From positions 5,084,001 to 5,148,000 of the forward strand of contig OZ246983.1 in NCBI GenBank assembly GCA_965232595.1: a DNA stretch of 64,000 nt, in the 5' to 3' direction. This stretch comes from SZUA-309 sp965232595. Its GTDB lineage: Bacteria > Pseudomonadota > Gammaproteobacteria > Pseudomonadales > Azotimanducaceae. The translations under genes and the position numbers were made by a program. This document shows, one piece after another, positions 7,988 through 17,179 of the stretch (position 1 is its first letter; the number at the start of each line of letters is the position of its first letter). The notes below the pieces were generated by a model. It saw nothing but the letters and a program-made list of their open reading frames with translations, was not told the origin of the DNA and searched no databases.

Positions 7988-10900
7988 TCAAGACAGGGCC
8001 GGACTCGGCTCAGCGGCAACGGCCTCCCTGCTCCCCCTGGCGGGTTCCAGCGCGACCAGGATGCAGGGCACCAGGACCAGGATGATCGGGATCGAAAACA
8101 GCATGCCGAAGCCGACGGAGATGGCGACCGGGCGAAGCGCCGCCGCCTGAATGGAGGCGCTGAAGATCAGCGGCGCCAGCCCGACCAGGGTCGTGACGCT
8201 GGACAGCAGGATCGGCCGGAAGCGGTCGCGCACGGCGTTCTGCATGGCTGCTTCGGGACGCTCCCCTGCTCGGAGGCCTTCTGTATAACGCAAGTGCAGC
8301 AACAGCCCGGCGTTGATCACCAGACCGCCGAGCGCCAGCACACCGAGGAAGCTGGCGGCGCTCAGGCCGACGCCGAGCACGAAGTGACCAAGCAGCGCGC
8401 CGGTCGCGCTGAGCGGAATGGTGGCGAGCAGGATGGCGCTGTGCCGCAGGCTGCGCGCATAGGCGCCGATGAGCACGAAGATCGCCGTCAGCACGGCGCC
8501 CGTGGCGATCAGGAGGCCGGATGCCGTTTCCGCATCCTCTCCGGTGTCGATCGCCTCGTCCCAGGTCATCAGGCCGGGGTACTCGGCTTCGAGCTCAGGC
8601 AGCAGCTGCTCGCTCACCAGATCTTTCACCAGGTCGGCAGCAACCAGCCGGCGGTCGACGGTCGCTTCGACACGCTCCACACGTTGACCGTTGATCCTGC
8701 GCATCTGCACGGCGCCACGCTCCCAGACGATGTCGGCGATGTCACCCAGCGCAGCCTGGCGGCCTTCCCGGGAGTTCAGGATCAGGCCGCTCAGATCCGG
8801 CAGGGTTCGACTGCCCGCCTGCTCTCCCCGGACCATCACCCGGACCTCGTCGACACCGCGGGTAAGGCGCAGCGCTTCGAGACCGTCCAGCTGGGCGCGG
8901 AGCTGGCTGGCGACCACCGACTCGTCGAACCCGAGCGCCCGCCCCGCGGTGGTCAGCTCGAACCGGACTTCCGAGCGGAAGGCGTTGCCGCTGTAGGAAA
9001 TCTGACCCACCCCAGTCACTTCGCGCAGAGAGCGCACCAGGCTCTCGGCTGCCTGACGGCTGACTTCCGGGTCGGTGTGAGCCAGCTCAACGGTCAGATC
9101 CCGGCCGTCACCCGGGCCCTGCAGATAGTCCACGGCCAACTGGGTCAGCTCCACCGGCTGGCCGATCCTGTCGCGCCAGGCGCCGGCAAATTCCCCAGCG
9201 CTGAACGCCCGCCGCCCGGGTTCCACCAGCGTGAAGCTGACCGAGCCCTGATGACTGACGGGCGCGCCCATTTCCACGCGAACCCCCTCTATGTCGTCTG
9301 GCTTTCCCAGCTCTTCCAGCGCGGCCAGACCGAGGGCCTCCATCTCGGCGGCCATCTCGTCCACCTGCCGTTCCGAAGCGCCGGGATTGAGCGCAAAGGA
9401 CGCCGTTACCTGCTGGCTCTCGAAGCCCGGCTGCAGCGCGATCGGGATGCGGCCGCTGAGCACCCAGCTGACGATCACGCTGGCCAGGACCAGACCGATG
9501 GTGATGACCAGCGCCCGGTTCTCCAGGCAGCGGGCGACAAAAGGAACCAGGCGCTCATCCCGGAAGCCTTCGACCACTTCCTGCAGCCGGCGCTTCTGCG
9601 GAGAGCCTTCCACCTGCCGCGGCCCGTGGTAGGCCAGGTGGGCAGGAAGAATCCACAGCGCCTCCATCCAGGAGACCGCAAACACGCAGGCGGTCACCAC
9701 CGGGATCGCCAGCAGGAACAGGCCGAGCTCGCCCGGCATGAAGAAGATCGGCGTGAACGCGATGATGTTGGTGGCGATGGCGAGCGTGATCGCCCCGCCG
9801 AACCGGCTGACCGTATCCTCTGCGGACTCGAGTGCGCTCCGGCCCGACTGCATGCCGGCGTAGATCGACTCCCCGATGACCACCGCGTCGTCGACCACAA
9901 CGCCGATGACGATGACGAAGGCGAATATGGAGACGAAGTTGATCGTATATGGGGTCATGGCGAACAGCGCGACCCCGCCCAGCATGGCCACCGGCAGACC
10001 CACGGCAACCCAGAAGGCAACGCGGGCTTCGAGCACCAGAAACAAAAGCACCAGCACCATGGCCAGACCGATCATGGCGCTGTCTGCGAGGATCCCCACC
10101 CGATCGGCGTAGCTTCTCGCATCGTCGTCGAAAATCACCGCGCCGCCGGCCGGCATCTCCGCCGTGATCTCATCGAGCAGCGTTCTGACGCTCTCGGAAA
10201 CCGCCTGCGGGGTAGCGCCTCCGGCGCCGAAGACGTTCATCATGACGCCATGCGAGCCGTTGATGCGGAAGCGCTTGCCGTGCGGACGGAAGCCGTTTTC
10301 GATCCGCGCGATCTCGGAGAGGGTCAGCGGCACTCCGGAAGCCGACTCCACCACCGCGATGTCACCGAACTCGTGGGCGTGACGCCTGTCGAGACCGGTG
10401 GCCAGCCCGTACTCGCCTGTGGCGCTGCGGATGGCGCCGCCGGAGAGCTCGAAGTTCGCCCGCTGAATGCGGTTCGCCACATCGGCGAGCGACAGGCCGA
10501 GCAGCCGCGTTCTCTCCGGAGACACCCAGACGCTGATTTCCGGCTCGCCGGCACCTTCGACCACCACCTGCCCGACGGCCGGCAACGCCAGCAGCCGCTC
10601 CCGGGCGACCTCGGAAAACGCATGCAGCTCGGCACGATTCTGGAAACCGTAGAACCCGAGCTCCACGTCCTCGCCATCGTCACGGACCTGAACGATGGTC
10701 GGCGGTTCCAGATCCGCCGGCAGCGAGTTGAGCCCATCCAGGGCGCTGCGTATCTCGTCGAGCGTGCGCTGGGCGTCGGCACCCTCCTCCAGCATCACGA
10801 AGAGGCTGGCCCCACCGGGCTGAATCTCGCTGACGATGGTGCGGATATCGCGCAGGGTATCGATGCTCTGCTCCATCGGCTGCACCACCTGAGTTTCCAC

Positions 10901-11092
10901 CTCGGTGGCGGTGGCACCGCGGTACTCGGTGCGGATCTCTATGGTGTCCAGCAAGGCGGTGGGAAACACTTCCTGCGGAAGGTTGAAGATGGCGACGATG
11001 CCGCCGACGACAAATACCCACATGAGCAGGTTGGACGCCGTCGGGTTGTGCAGGAACCAGCTGGCAATTCCGGAACGATGCGGACCCGACAT
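7988..11092 (-). CDS. RND efflux transporter, inner-membrane permease
   Basis: 1034 residues from the ATG at 11090-11092, one base after the stop of the fusion-protein gene. The N-terminal helix (NPTASNLLMWVFVVGGIVAIFNLP) and porter-domain motif QVVQPMEQSIDTL are typical of RND pumps. A transmembrane helix carries the paired acidic residues of proton relay (VIVIGVVVDDAVVIGESI), and the C-terminal half repeats the fold (LGVLALGGLVINAGLLLHLRY). It uses the proton gradient to export substrates through a tripartite envelope complex. The substrate is unknown, and no outer-membrane TolC-type partner is encoded nearby. The upstream two-component system in the same direction suggests inducible expression. 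Confidence 0.95.
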   Translation of the reverse strand: MSGPHRSGIASWFLHNPTASNLLMWVFVVGGIVAIFNLPQEVFPTALLDTIEIRTEYRGATATEVETQVVQPMEQSIDTLRDIRTIVSEIQPGGASLFVMLEEGADAQRTLDEIRSALDGLNSLPADLEPPTIVQVRDDGEDVELGFYGFQNRAELHAFSEVARERLLALPAVGQVVVEGAGEPEISVWVSPERTRLLGLSLADVANRIQRANFELSGGAIRSATGEYGLATGLDRRHAHEFGDIAVVESASGVPLTLSEIARIENGFRPHGKRFRINGSHGVMMNVFGAGGATPQAVSESVRTLLDEITAEMPAGGAVIFDDDARSYADRVGILADSAMIGLAMVLVLLFLVLEARVAFWVAVGLPVAMLGGVALFAMTPYTINFVSIFAFVIVIGVVVDDAVVIGESIYAGMQSGRSALESAEDTVSRFGGAITLAIATNIIAFTPIFFMPGELGLFLLAIPVVTACVFAVSWMEALWILPAHLAYHGPRQVEGSPQKRRLQEVVEGFRDERLVPFVARCLENRALVITIGLVLASVIVSWVLSGRIPIALQPGFESQQVTASFALNPGASERQVDEMAAEMEALGLAALEELGKPDDIEGVRVEMGAPVSHQGSVSFTLVEPGRRAFSAGEFAGAWRDRIGQPVELTQLAVDYLQGPGDGRDLTVELAHTDPEVSRQAAESLVRSLREVTGVGQISYSGNAFRSEVRFELTTAGRALGFDESVVASQLRAQLDGLEALRLTRGVDEVRVMVRGEQAGSRTLPDLSGLILNSREGRQAALGDIADIVWERGAVQMRRINGQRVERVEATVDRRLVAADLVKDLVSEQLLPELEAEYPGLMTWDEAIDTGEDAETASGLLIATGAVLTAIFVLIGAYARSLRHSAILLATIPLSATGALLGHFVLGVGLSAASFLGVLALGGLVINAGLLLHLRYTEGLRAGERPEAAMQNAVRDRFRPILLSSVTTLVGLAPLIFSASIQAAALRPVAISVGFGMLFSIPIILVLVPCILVALEPARGSREAVAAEPSPALS

Positions 11093-11093
11093 C

Positions 11094-12218
11094 TCAGCTG
11101 CCCACCAGATCGACGGTGGCCCCATCGAAGAGGCCGATCGGCCGCTCCAGGATCAGCGCGTCGGCGGCGCCGAAGTTGTCCTCCACCGCAACCGAAGCGC
11201 CATCCATCTCGATCGGATGCACCTGATGGCGCCTTGCCTGGCCGTCCCGATAGACCCAGACCAGGTTGCCGCTGACGATCAGATCGGCTGGCAGCCGGGC
11301 AACCGCCCGCCGCTCGCTGGTGACGATCCTGGCATCCAGATGCATGCCGAATACCCAACCTTGCCGGGCGAGCGGATCATCGACGCGCACGCGAACCGTT
11401 GCCAACCGGGTATCGTCCGTGAGGTTGCGAACGATGCCCTGAATCTCGCCGAGAACCGGCACACTCTCCGGATCATGCACAGGCCGCAGCTCCACCTGCT
11501 CGGTACCTGCCTCGATGAGCTGCGCGGCTCGAACCGGTACCTGGACCTCAACCACGGCAAAATCCAGCGGGAACAGGGTCGCGGTCACCTGCCCGACCGA
11601 AAGCACCTGACCCACCACCGCGCTGGCGTCGACGACGGTGCCTGCCCAGGGCGCCCGGACCGAAGTCCGCTCCAGCGCCAGCCGGGCGCCATCGAGCTCT
11701 GCCCGGGCTGCCTTCCGCACGGCCACCGCTTCGGCCTGCTGCGGCTCCCGCAGCGCCAGCGGCGCCGCATCCGCACCCCGCTTCCACTCGTTGGTCTCCT
11801 GCCAGGACCTCCACTCCAGCTCGGCAATCTCCGACTGGCCTTCTTCCAGATCCACCTGGGCCTGAGCCTGGTCGAAACCCGCTTCAGCGCGGGCGACGGC
11901 AATCGCGTAGTCCCGCTGATCAATGCGGAACAGCAGCTCCCCGGCCCGCACTCGAGCACCGGCGATCAGGTTGTGGCTGACCAAGGCAATCTCGCCCGGC
12001 ACCTGGGTCGTCAGCTGCAGCGACTGCCGGGGCGTGAGCACGCCGAAGGCGGTCACCGTGTTCGCCAGCAGCGAACGATCCAGCTCGCCGACCGCCACCC
12101 GCGGTTTTGCCTCCGGCAGGCTGGCTTCCAGAGGGCTCGGGCCAGTCAGAAGAACGGCAGCACAGAGCAGCGCTCCGCCTGCGCCAGCGAGGAGAACTTT
12201 CGAACGGGACCGATTCAT
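11094..12218 (-). CDS. RND efflux periplasmic adaptor (membrane fusion protein)
   Basis: 374 residues with an N-terminal membrane anchor or signal (VLLAGAGGALLCAAVLLTG). The lipoyl/barrel halves VPGEIALVSHNLIAGARVRAGELLFRID and VRAPWAGTVVDASAVVGQVLSVGQ flank an alpha-hairpin (residues about 110-175). It bridges the permease and an outer-membrane channel. It is followed after one base by the permease gene and preceded, 86 bases upstream, by the histidine kinase, all on the same strand. An operon of regulator, sensor, adaptor and pump is the simplest reading. Confidence 0.93.
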   Translation of the reverse strand: MNRSRSKVLLAGAGGALLCAAVLLTGPSPLEASLPEAKPRVAVGELDRSLLANTVTAFGVLTPRQSLQLTTQVPGEIALVSHNLIAGARVRAGELLFRIDQRDYAIAVARAEAGFDQAQAQVDLEEGQSEIAELEWRSWQETNEWKRGADAAPLALREPQQAEAVAVRKAARAELDGARLALERTSVRAPWAGTVVDASAVVGQVLSVGQVTATLFPLDFAVVEVQVPVRAAQLIEAGTEQVELRPVHDPESVPVLGEIQGIVRNLTDDTRLATVRVRVDDPLARQGWVFGMHLDARIVTSERRAVARLPADLIVSGNLVWVYRDGQARRHQVHPIEMDGASVAVEDNFGAADALILERPIGLFDGATVDLVGS

Positions 12219-12304
12219 GCAGATACCACCGAAGCAACTGACAGCGTCGGTCAGGATGGTATGAAGGGAAGGGTTAACGCCTGGTTAAGGCCCGCGCCGC
12301 GCGC

Positions 12305-13645
12305 TCAGAACCGTACCGTTGTGCTCCAGCCGCGCCCGGTTTCAAGGGTTTCGCAGCGCCAGTCCAGACGCTCGCAGATGAGCGCCACCAGCTCGAGCCC
12401 GAGGCCGAAGCCGTAGTCGCCGTCATCCGGCTGCGGCGCATGACCGTCCTGGTCGGCCGAGTTCGCATTTTCGATGCGCACCTCACCGGGACCGATGCTG
12501 ACCCGAACCTCGCCGGCAACCGCGTACTGAAACGCGTTGCGCAGCAGGTTCGAGAGGACGATGCGCACCGCCGCCAGCGGCGCCTGGACAATCTGATCGG
12601 CGCCCTCCACCACCAGCGCTACCGGCCGGCCGTCCAGCAGGTAGGCATATTGCTCGGCGATGCTGTCCAGCTCCCGACGCAGATCCACCGCTTCCGGCCG
12701 CGGCAGGCTTTCCGACTGGCGGTTCACCCAGAGCAGGGTTTCGGTCAGCTGCTGGATGTCGTCGAGCGCCCGGTACTGCCGCAGGAAAGCGGCCTGTTCC
12801 GCCTCCGAGCGCTCCGCGTCGCTGGTCAGGCGATCGATCAGCTCGACGTTGGCCGAAAGTATGGAGATGGGCGTGCGCAGCTCGTGGCTGGCATGGCGGA
12901 GGAACAGCTTCTCCTTCTCCACGCTTTCCCGCATGCGGCCGACCGCAGAGCTGAGCCTGGATGCCAGCGCGTCCAGCTCGTGGAAGCGCAGGTCGGGCTT
13001 GGCCAGGTCGGCGCCGTCGGCGCCGAGGTCCGCGCTCCAGCGCTCCAGGGTGCGCAGCGGACCGTAGATGCTGCGGACCACCAGGAACGAGACGACCAGA
13101 ACCAGGATGGCAAAGAGCAGGCCGACGGCGAACGCGACCTGCTCGGTGAACTGGAACTCATCGTAAACCCGGTCGCTGCCGACCACGCCATGAAGGAGGT
13201 AGAGCCAGTCGTCCTCAGCCAGCCGGTACGGGTAGAGAAAGATCAGGTCGCAACGCCCTTCGACGCACAGCCCGCCAGTATCCACCGGAATGTCGTCATC
13301 GTCGTCGTCGAAGTCCTGATTCACACGACGCTCGAGCTCACCGTGCCTGAGCCGTTCCCGGCGGAACAGGCCGCGTATCTCGTCAGGCAGCGCATCGAGC
13401 GTGCGGTAGGCGAGCAGGTTCTCACCGCTCGGCAGCGCTGCCGACGGGTCGCTGCCCTTCGACTGCTGGTACTCCTGGGCCGTCCTTTCCAGCAACGACA
13501 GCGTCCGCACATCCACGCCCAGCTCGAAGTAGTAGTCGAGCAGCGACGTGTAGGCGACCACCATGACGATGGCGCAGCCGGCAAACCAGTACAGGAGATG
13601 GCGGCCCAGCCTCGGCAACGGTCGGTCTCGACGCGGCTCAGTCAT
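12305..13645 (-). CDS. sensor histidine kinase with acidic/cysteine periplasmic loop
   Basis: 446 residues from the ATG at 13643-13645, overlapping the response-regulator stop by 8 bases. The layout is TM1 (about 17-36), a periplasmic domain (about 37-167), TM2 (about 168-191), HAMP-like linker, H-box HASHELRTPIS with phospho-acceptor His254, N-box NLLRNAFQYA and G-box YGFGLGLELV. The sensor loop holds six aspartates in a row (113-118) and two cysteines (127 and 132, C-x4-C). This arrangement could bind a divalent cation or sense redox or envelope stress. It partners the adjacent OmpR-type regulator and probably controls the downstream RND pump genes. The ligand is not known. Confidence 0.93.
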   Translation of the reverse strand: MTEPRRDRPLPRLGRHLLYWFAGCAIVMVVAYTSLLDYYFELGVDVRTLSLLERTAQEYQQSKGSDPSAALPSGENLLAYRTLDALPDEIRGLFRRERLRHGELERRVNQDFDDDDDDIPVDTGGLCVEGRCDLIFLYPYRLAEDDWLYLLHGVVGSDRVYDEFQFTEQVAFAVGLLFAILVLVVSFLVVRSIYGPLRTLERWSADLGADGADLAKPDLRFHELDALASRLSSAVGRMRESVEKEKLFLRHASHELRTPISILSANVELIDRLTSDAERSEAEQAAFLRQYRALDDIQQLTETLLWVNRQSESLPRPEAVDLRRELDSIAEQYAYLLDGRPVALVVEGADQIVQAPLAAVRIVLSNLLRNAFQYAVAGEVRVSIGPGEVRIENANSADQDGHAPQPDDGDYGFGLGLELVALICERLDWRCETLETGRGWSTTVRF

Positions 13646-14318
13646 CGTTCTCGCGGATGGCCACGCCATGTTTGGCCACGGTGTGAATCAGCTTGGTCGG
13701 AAACGGCTTGTCCACGTCCTGACGCAGGCGGTAGAGATGCACCTTCAGCACGTTCGACTCCGGCTGCTCCGAGTCGCTCCAGATGGCTTTTTCCATCTTC
13801 TCGCGGCTGACGACGTTGGGAGATTCTCGCATCAGCAGCTCGAGCAGCTTCCAACCCGTCGGCGTGACCTCGAGGGGCTGGCCTTCCCGGGTCGCAACCT
13901 TGAGGGAAAGATCGAGCTCCAGCGGTCCGACCCGCAGCCGCTGAGCCTGGGCGCTTTTCCGCTTCGACAGCGCCTTCACCCGCGCGCTCAGCTCGCTCAG
14001 CTCGAACGGTTTGACCAGGTAGTCGTCGGTACCCGCATCAAATCCGGCAAGCTTGTCTTCCAGCGTGTCTCTGGCCGTGAGCATCAGCACGGGCACATCC
14101 ACACCCTGAGCGCGAAGCGCCTCGCACACCTCCAGGCCGTTCATCCTCGGCAGGTTGATGTCCAGCAGGATGGCGTCGTAGCCGTTGGCCAGAGCCAGCG
14201 TCAGCCCGGCAGAGCCGGTTGCGGCATGGTCGCAATCGATGTCTTCAATGGCGAGGTAGGTGATGACCGTCTCAGCCAGCGACAGGTTGTCTTCAACCAG
14301 CAGGGTGGAGATCGTCAT
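13638..14318 (-). CDS. two-component response regulator, OmpR/PhoB family
   Basis: 226 residues. The receiver domain has acidic residues near the start (LLVEDN), phospho-acceptor Asp53 in AILLDINLPRMNG, the switch Thr in MLTAR and the conserved Lys in DYLVKPFE. A winged-helix output domain follows (RVGPLELDLSLKVATREGQPLEVTPTGWKLLELLM to VHLYRLRQDVDKPF). It is the first gene of the minus-strand run and overlaps the kinase by 8 bases. It likely activates the RND operon downstream, and a promoter would lie in the 96 bases shared with the divergent amidase gene. Confidence 0.95.
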   Translation of the reverse strand: MTISTLLVEDNLSLAETVITYLAIEDIDCDHAATGSAGLTLALANGYDAILLDINLPRMNGLEVCEALRAQGVDVPVLMLTARDTLEDKLAGFDAGTDDYLVKPFELSELSARVKALSKRKSAQAQRLRVGPLELDLSLKVATREGQPLEVTPTGWKLLELLMRESPNVVSREKMEKAIWSDSEQPESNVLKVHLYRLRQDVDKPFPTKLIHTVAKHGVAIRENDD

Positions 14319-14414
14319 GGCGTTCTTTTTCGCTCAGCTCCATCGGATTCAACCAAACATCCGTGGCGAGCATAGAATGAGGGTTGCAGCAAAGGAACCC
14401 GGAGGACCCGACCG

Positions 14415-15842
14415 ATGATTGATGGCTATCGTGACCTGGATGCGCTCGGGCTGGCAGAGCTGATCCGTAACGGGGACACCACAGCGGCGGAGGCGCTCGA
14501 CAGCGCCCTGGATCGGGCTCAGGCCAGAAACGGCGAGATCAACGCGGTCACCGCCTTTTTCGAAGACGCTGCCCGACAGCGGGCTCGGGAACCGTTGCCG
14601 GAGACACCGCTGGCCGGCGTGCCCTTTCTGGTCAAGGACCTGGTGTACATCAAGGGCGTGCCCTGCACTTACGGCTCCCGGCTCTACGCGGAGAACGTGC
14701 CGGACCACGACGCCACGGTGGTAGAGCGCGCCCGTCAGGCCGGGCTGGTGATCTTCGGTAAAACGAACACGCCGGAGTTCGGGCTGAACGTGGCCACCGA
14801 GCCGGCGCTGTTCGGCCCGACCAGGAATCCCTGGAACACCGACCACGTGCCCGGCGGCTCCTCCGGCGGTGCTGGTGCCGCGGTTGCCGATGGCTGGCTG
14901 CCCGTCGCGCACGCCACGGACGGCGGTGGCTCCATCAGGATTCCCGCTGCCTGCTGCGGTCTGGTTGGGCTGAAACCTTCCCGGGCGCGCAACCCTCAGG
15001 GGCCTGACGTCGGTGAAGGCTGGAGCGGCATGTCGACGGGGCACGTGGTCAGCCGCTCGGTGCGCGACAGCGCCGCCTTTCTCGATGCTTTTCATGGCCC
15101 GGAACCCGGAGATCCCTACGCCGCGCCGCCCTTTGATGGCTCCTATCTGGAGCGGCACCACGAGCCGCTGAAGCGGCTGAAGATCGCCGTAGATCTGAAC
15201 GCCCTCACCGGAGAGGACGTTCATCCCGAGTGCGTGGCCGCGGTTGAGCGGGCGGCGGCCCTGTGCGAATCCCTCGGGCATAGCGTGGCGGAAGGATCGC
15301 CGGAGTTCGACCGCGAACCCTACGCCATGGCAACCTCCATCCTGGTCGCCGGTAACATCGCGCTGAACGTGAACAGCCGGCTGGCGGCACTTGGTCGGGA
15401 GCTCAAGGACGACGACATCGAGCCGCACACGCGCATGATGCGCGAGCTCGGCGCGTCGCTGTCGGCGGAGGACTACGCCAAGGCGTTGCAGGTGATCCAC
15501 CGGACCGGCAGGGCTACGGCAAGATTTCATCAGGACTGGGATCTGATGCTGACCCCGGTGCTGCTGGCGCCGCCGGTTCCGGTCGGCTGGCTGGATACCA
15601 TCAACTACGACCCGGCGCAGTTCAACGAGCGCTTCCGTCGCTTCTGGGGTTTCACCAACCTGCAGAACGCGACCGGTCAACCCGCCATCAGCCTGCCCCT
15701 GCACTGGAGCGCTGAGGGCTTACCCGTCGGCGTGCAGTTCGTGGGTCCCTACGGGGACGAGCTGACGCTGCTGAAACTCGCCCGGGAGCTGGAAGAAGCA
15801 GCACCCTGGTTCAACCGGATACCCGAAGGGAGCCAGGCATGA
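14415..15842 (+). CDS. amidase (amidase signature family)
   Basis: 475 residues, preceded by a GGAGGAC site. The Ser-cisSer-Lys triad region is visible: Lys in GVPFLVKDLVYIKG, the Gly/Ser-rich PGGSSGGAGAAVADG, and DGGGSIRIPAACCGLVGLKPS carrying the nucleophile. The C-terminal NATGQPAISLPLHWSAEGLPVGVQFVG is also typical. It hydrolyses a carboxamide, but the substrate cannot be told from sequence. It overlaps the next gene by 4 bases (ATGA), so the two are translationally coupled. Aryl-amide or 6-aminohexanoate-dimer type amidases are close in general build. Confidence 0.94.
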   Translation: MIDGYRDLDALGLAELIRNGDTTAAEALDSALDRAQARNGEINAVTAFFEDAARQRAREPLPETPLAGVPFLVKDLVYIKGVPCTYGSRLYAENVPDHDATVVERARQAGLVIFGKTNTPEFGLNVATEPALFGPTRNPWNTDHVPGGSSGGAGAAVADGWLPVAHATDGGGSIRIPAACCGLVGLKPSRARNPQGPDVGEGWSGMSTGHVVSRSVRDSAAFLDAFHGPEPGDPYAAPPFDGSYLERHHEPLKRLKIAVDLNALTGEDVHPECVAAVERAAALCESLGHSVAEGSPEFDREPYAMATSILVAGNIALNVNSRLAALGRELKDDDIEPHTRMMRELGASLSAEDYAKALQVIHRTGRATARFHQDWDLMLTPVLLAPPVPVGWLDTINYDPAQFNERFRRFWGFTNLQNATGQPAISLPLHWSAEGLPVGVQFVGPYGDELTLLKLARELEEAAPWFNRIPEGSQA

Positions 15843-16768
15843 GCACGCCGATACTGCATCACTACCCGCCGAGCCTGTTCTCGGAGAAGGTCCGCACCCT
15901 GTTCGGCTACCTCGGCATCGACTGGCAGTCGGTGATCATCCCGGCCATCATGCCGCGACCCCACCTCATGCCATTGTCCGGCGGCTATCGGAAAACCCCG
16001 ATCATGCAGATCGGCGCCAACGTCTACTGCGATACCGAGATCATCTGCCGCAAGCTGGCGGCGCTGGCAGGCAACAGCTCGCTGTACGCCCCGGGTTTCG
16101 TCGCCGAGCGCGTCGCCCGCTGGGCAGATACGGAGCTGTTCCGGACGACGGTAACCCTGAACTTCAGGCCCGAGGCGCTGGCCGCGCAGATGAGCCAGAT
16201 GTCCGAGGCTGAGATGGCAGCCTTTGCCGAGGACCGCGCAGAGCTTTCCGGCGGCGCGCCGATCGTCGCAGGCAATCCGGCTGCCGCGGAGGCGGAATTT
16301 CAGGCACTGCTGGAAAACCTGGAGGCATCGGTCAACGACGGTTTTCTGTTCGGCAGCGAGCCGAGCATCGCCGACTTCAGCGTCTACCATTGCCTGTGGT
16401 TCGTCGCAGGCAATCCCGCAAACGCTCCGCTGCTCGAGCCCTGGCCTGGCGTCCAGGCATATCTCGCGCGCATGCAGGCGTTCGGTCACGGCAGCTTCTC
16501 GGAGTTGTCGCCGGAAGAGGCGCTGGCCATCGGTACCAGCGGAACACCTGCACAGCCCTCGAACCCGGTGGTAGATGCCCGCTTGGCCGGTGAGCATAAA
16601 GCCGGTGATCAGGTGGCGGTGGCGCCCGGTGACTACGGTCGAATTCCCGTTTCGGGCAGCCTGGTCAGCTGGACAAACAATGAGATCGTCATCCAGCGAC
16701 AGGATGAGCAGGCCGGAGAAGTGCTGGTGCACTTCCCCAACATCGGCTTTGAGGTGACGGCAGCCTGA
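15839..16768 (+). CDS. glutathione S-transferase-like protein with extra C-terminal domain
   Basis: 309 residues, longer than the usual 200-230 of a GST. The N-terminal thioredoxin-like half (ILHHYPPSLFSEKVRTLFGYLGIDWQSV, KTPIMQIGANVYCDTEII) and helical C-terminal half (FLFGSEPSIADFSVYHCLWF) are recognisable. From about residue 235 an additional segment follows (KAGDQVAVAPGDYGRIPVSGSLVSW to VLVHFPNIGFEV), which looks like a small beta domain. It overlaps the amidase by 4 bases, implying a shared pathway. Glutathione chemistry is plausible but untested. Confidence 0.85.
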   Translation: MSTPILHHYPPSLFSEKVRTLFGYLGIDWQSVIIPAIMPRPHLMPLSGGYRKTPIMQIGANVYCDTEIICRKLAALAGNSSLYAPGFVAERVARWADTELFRTTVTLNFRPEALAAQMSQMSEAEMAAFAEDRAELSGGAPIVAGNPAAAEAEFQALLENLEASVNDGFLFGSEPSIADFSVYHCLWFVAGNPANAPLLEPWPGVQAYLARMQAFGHGSFSELSPEEALAIGTSGTPAQPSNPVVDARLAGEHKAGDQVAVAPGDYGRIPVSGSLVSWTNNEIVIQRQDEQAGEVLVHFPNIGFEVTAA

Positions 16769-16792
16769 CGCTGCCCTGCGCAGCCGGAAGTG

Positions 16793-17152
16793 CTAATCCG
16801 TTGCGGTGAAGAAGTCCGCCCTCGGCGTGAAGGTCTCGTCGTAGACGGGCTCTTCGAGATCGACCCGGTACTTGGCCGTGTCGGCGTTGGTGATGCCGAA
16901 CTGACCAATGGCCTCACGCATCTCGAGATACCAGCGGTTCTGAAAGTGGCTGGCGAGTGAGGCTTCGGAGTCCCAGCGCTCGAAGACCCTGATCCGGCCA
17001 GGATGGGTCGGCTCCGGGCACCAGTCGTAGTCCAGGCAGCCCGGTTGGGTCAGGGCGCCTTCGATCAGCGGCTTGCCCGCCGCCAGCGCCGCGTCGACGT
17101 TTTCCGGCGGCATGTCGATGGTGCCGGAGATGATGATTGCCGTCTTTGCCAT
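16793..17152 (-). CDS. antibiotic-biosynthesis-monooxygenase (ABM) domain protein
   Basis: 119 residues of a single dimeric alpha-beta-barrel domain: an N-terminal strand (AIIISGTIDMPPENVDAALAAGKPLIEGA), then PGCLDYDWCPEPTHPGRIRVFERWDSEASLASHFQ, the usual ABM pattern of Trp and His/Phe in the second half. Such small proteins act as cofactor-independent monooxygenases, isomerases or stress proteins. It is last in the minus-strand run that begins with the SDR at 20815, 27 bases after the oxidoreductase gene. Its role in that pathway is unknown. Confidence 0.85.
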   Translation of the reverse strand: MAKTAIIISGTIDMPPENVDAALAAGKPLIEGALTQPGCLDYDWCPEPTHPGRIRVFERWDSEASLASHFQNRWYLEMREAIGQFGITNADTAKYRVDLEEPVYDETFTPRADFFTATD

Positions 17153-17179
17153 AAGGTCTGTTTCCCTGAATGTGACTTG

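Noticed and set aside
7889..11275. Open frame of 1128 residues on the plus strand over the first RND pump
   Set aside because: It runs antisense to a well-conserved transporter, has low-complexity Arg/His/Gln/Asp composition and no recognisable domain, as GC-rich shadow frames do.
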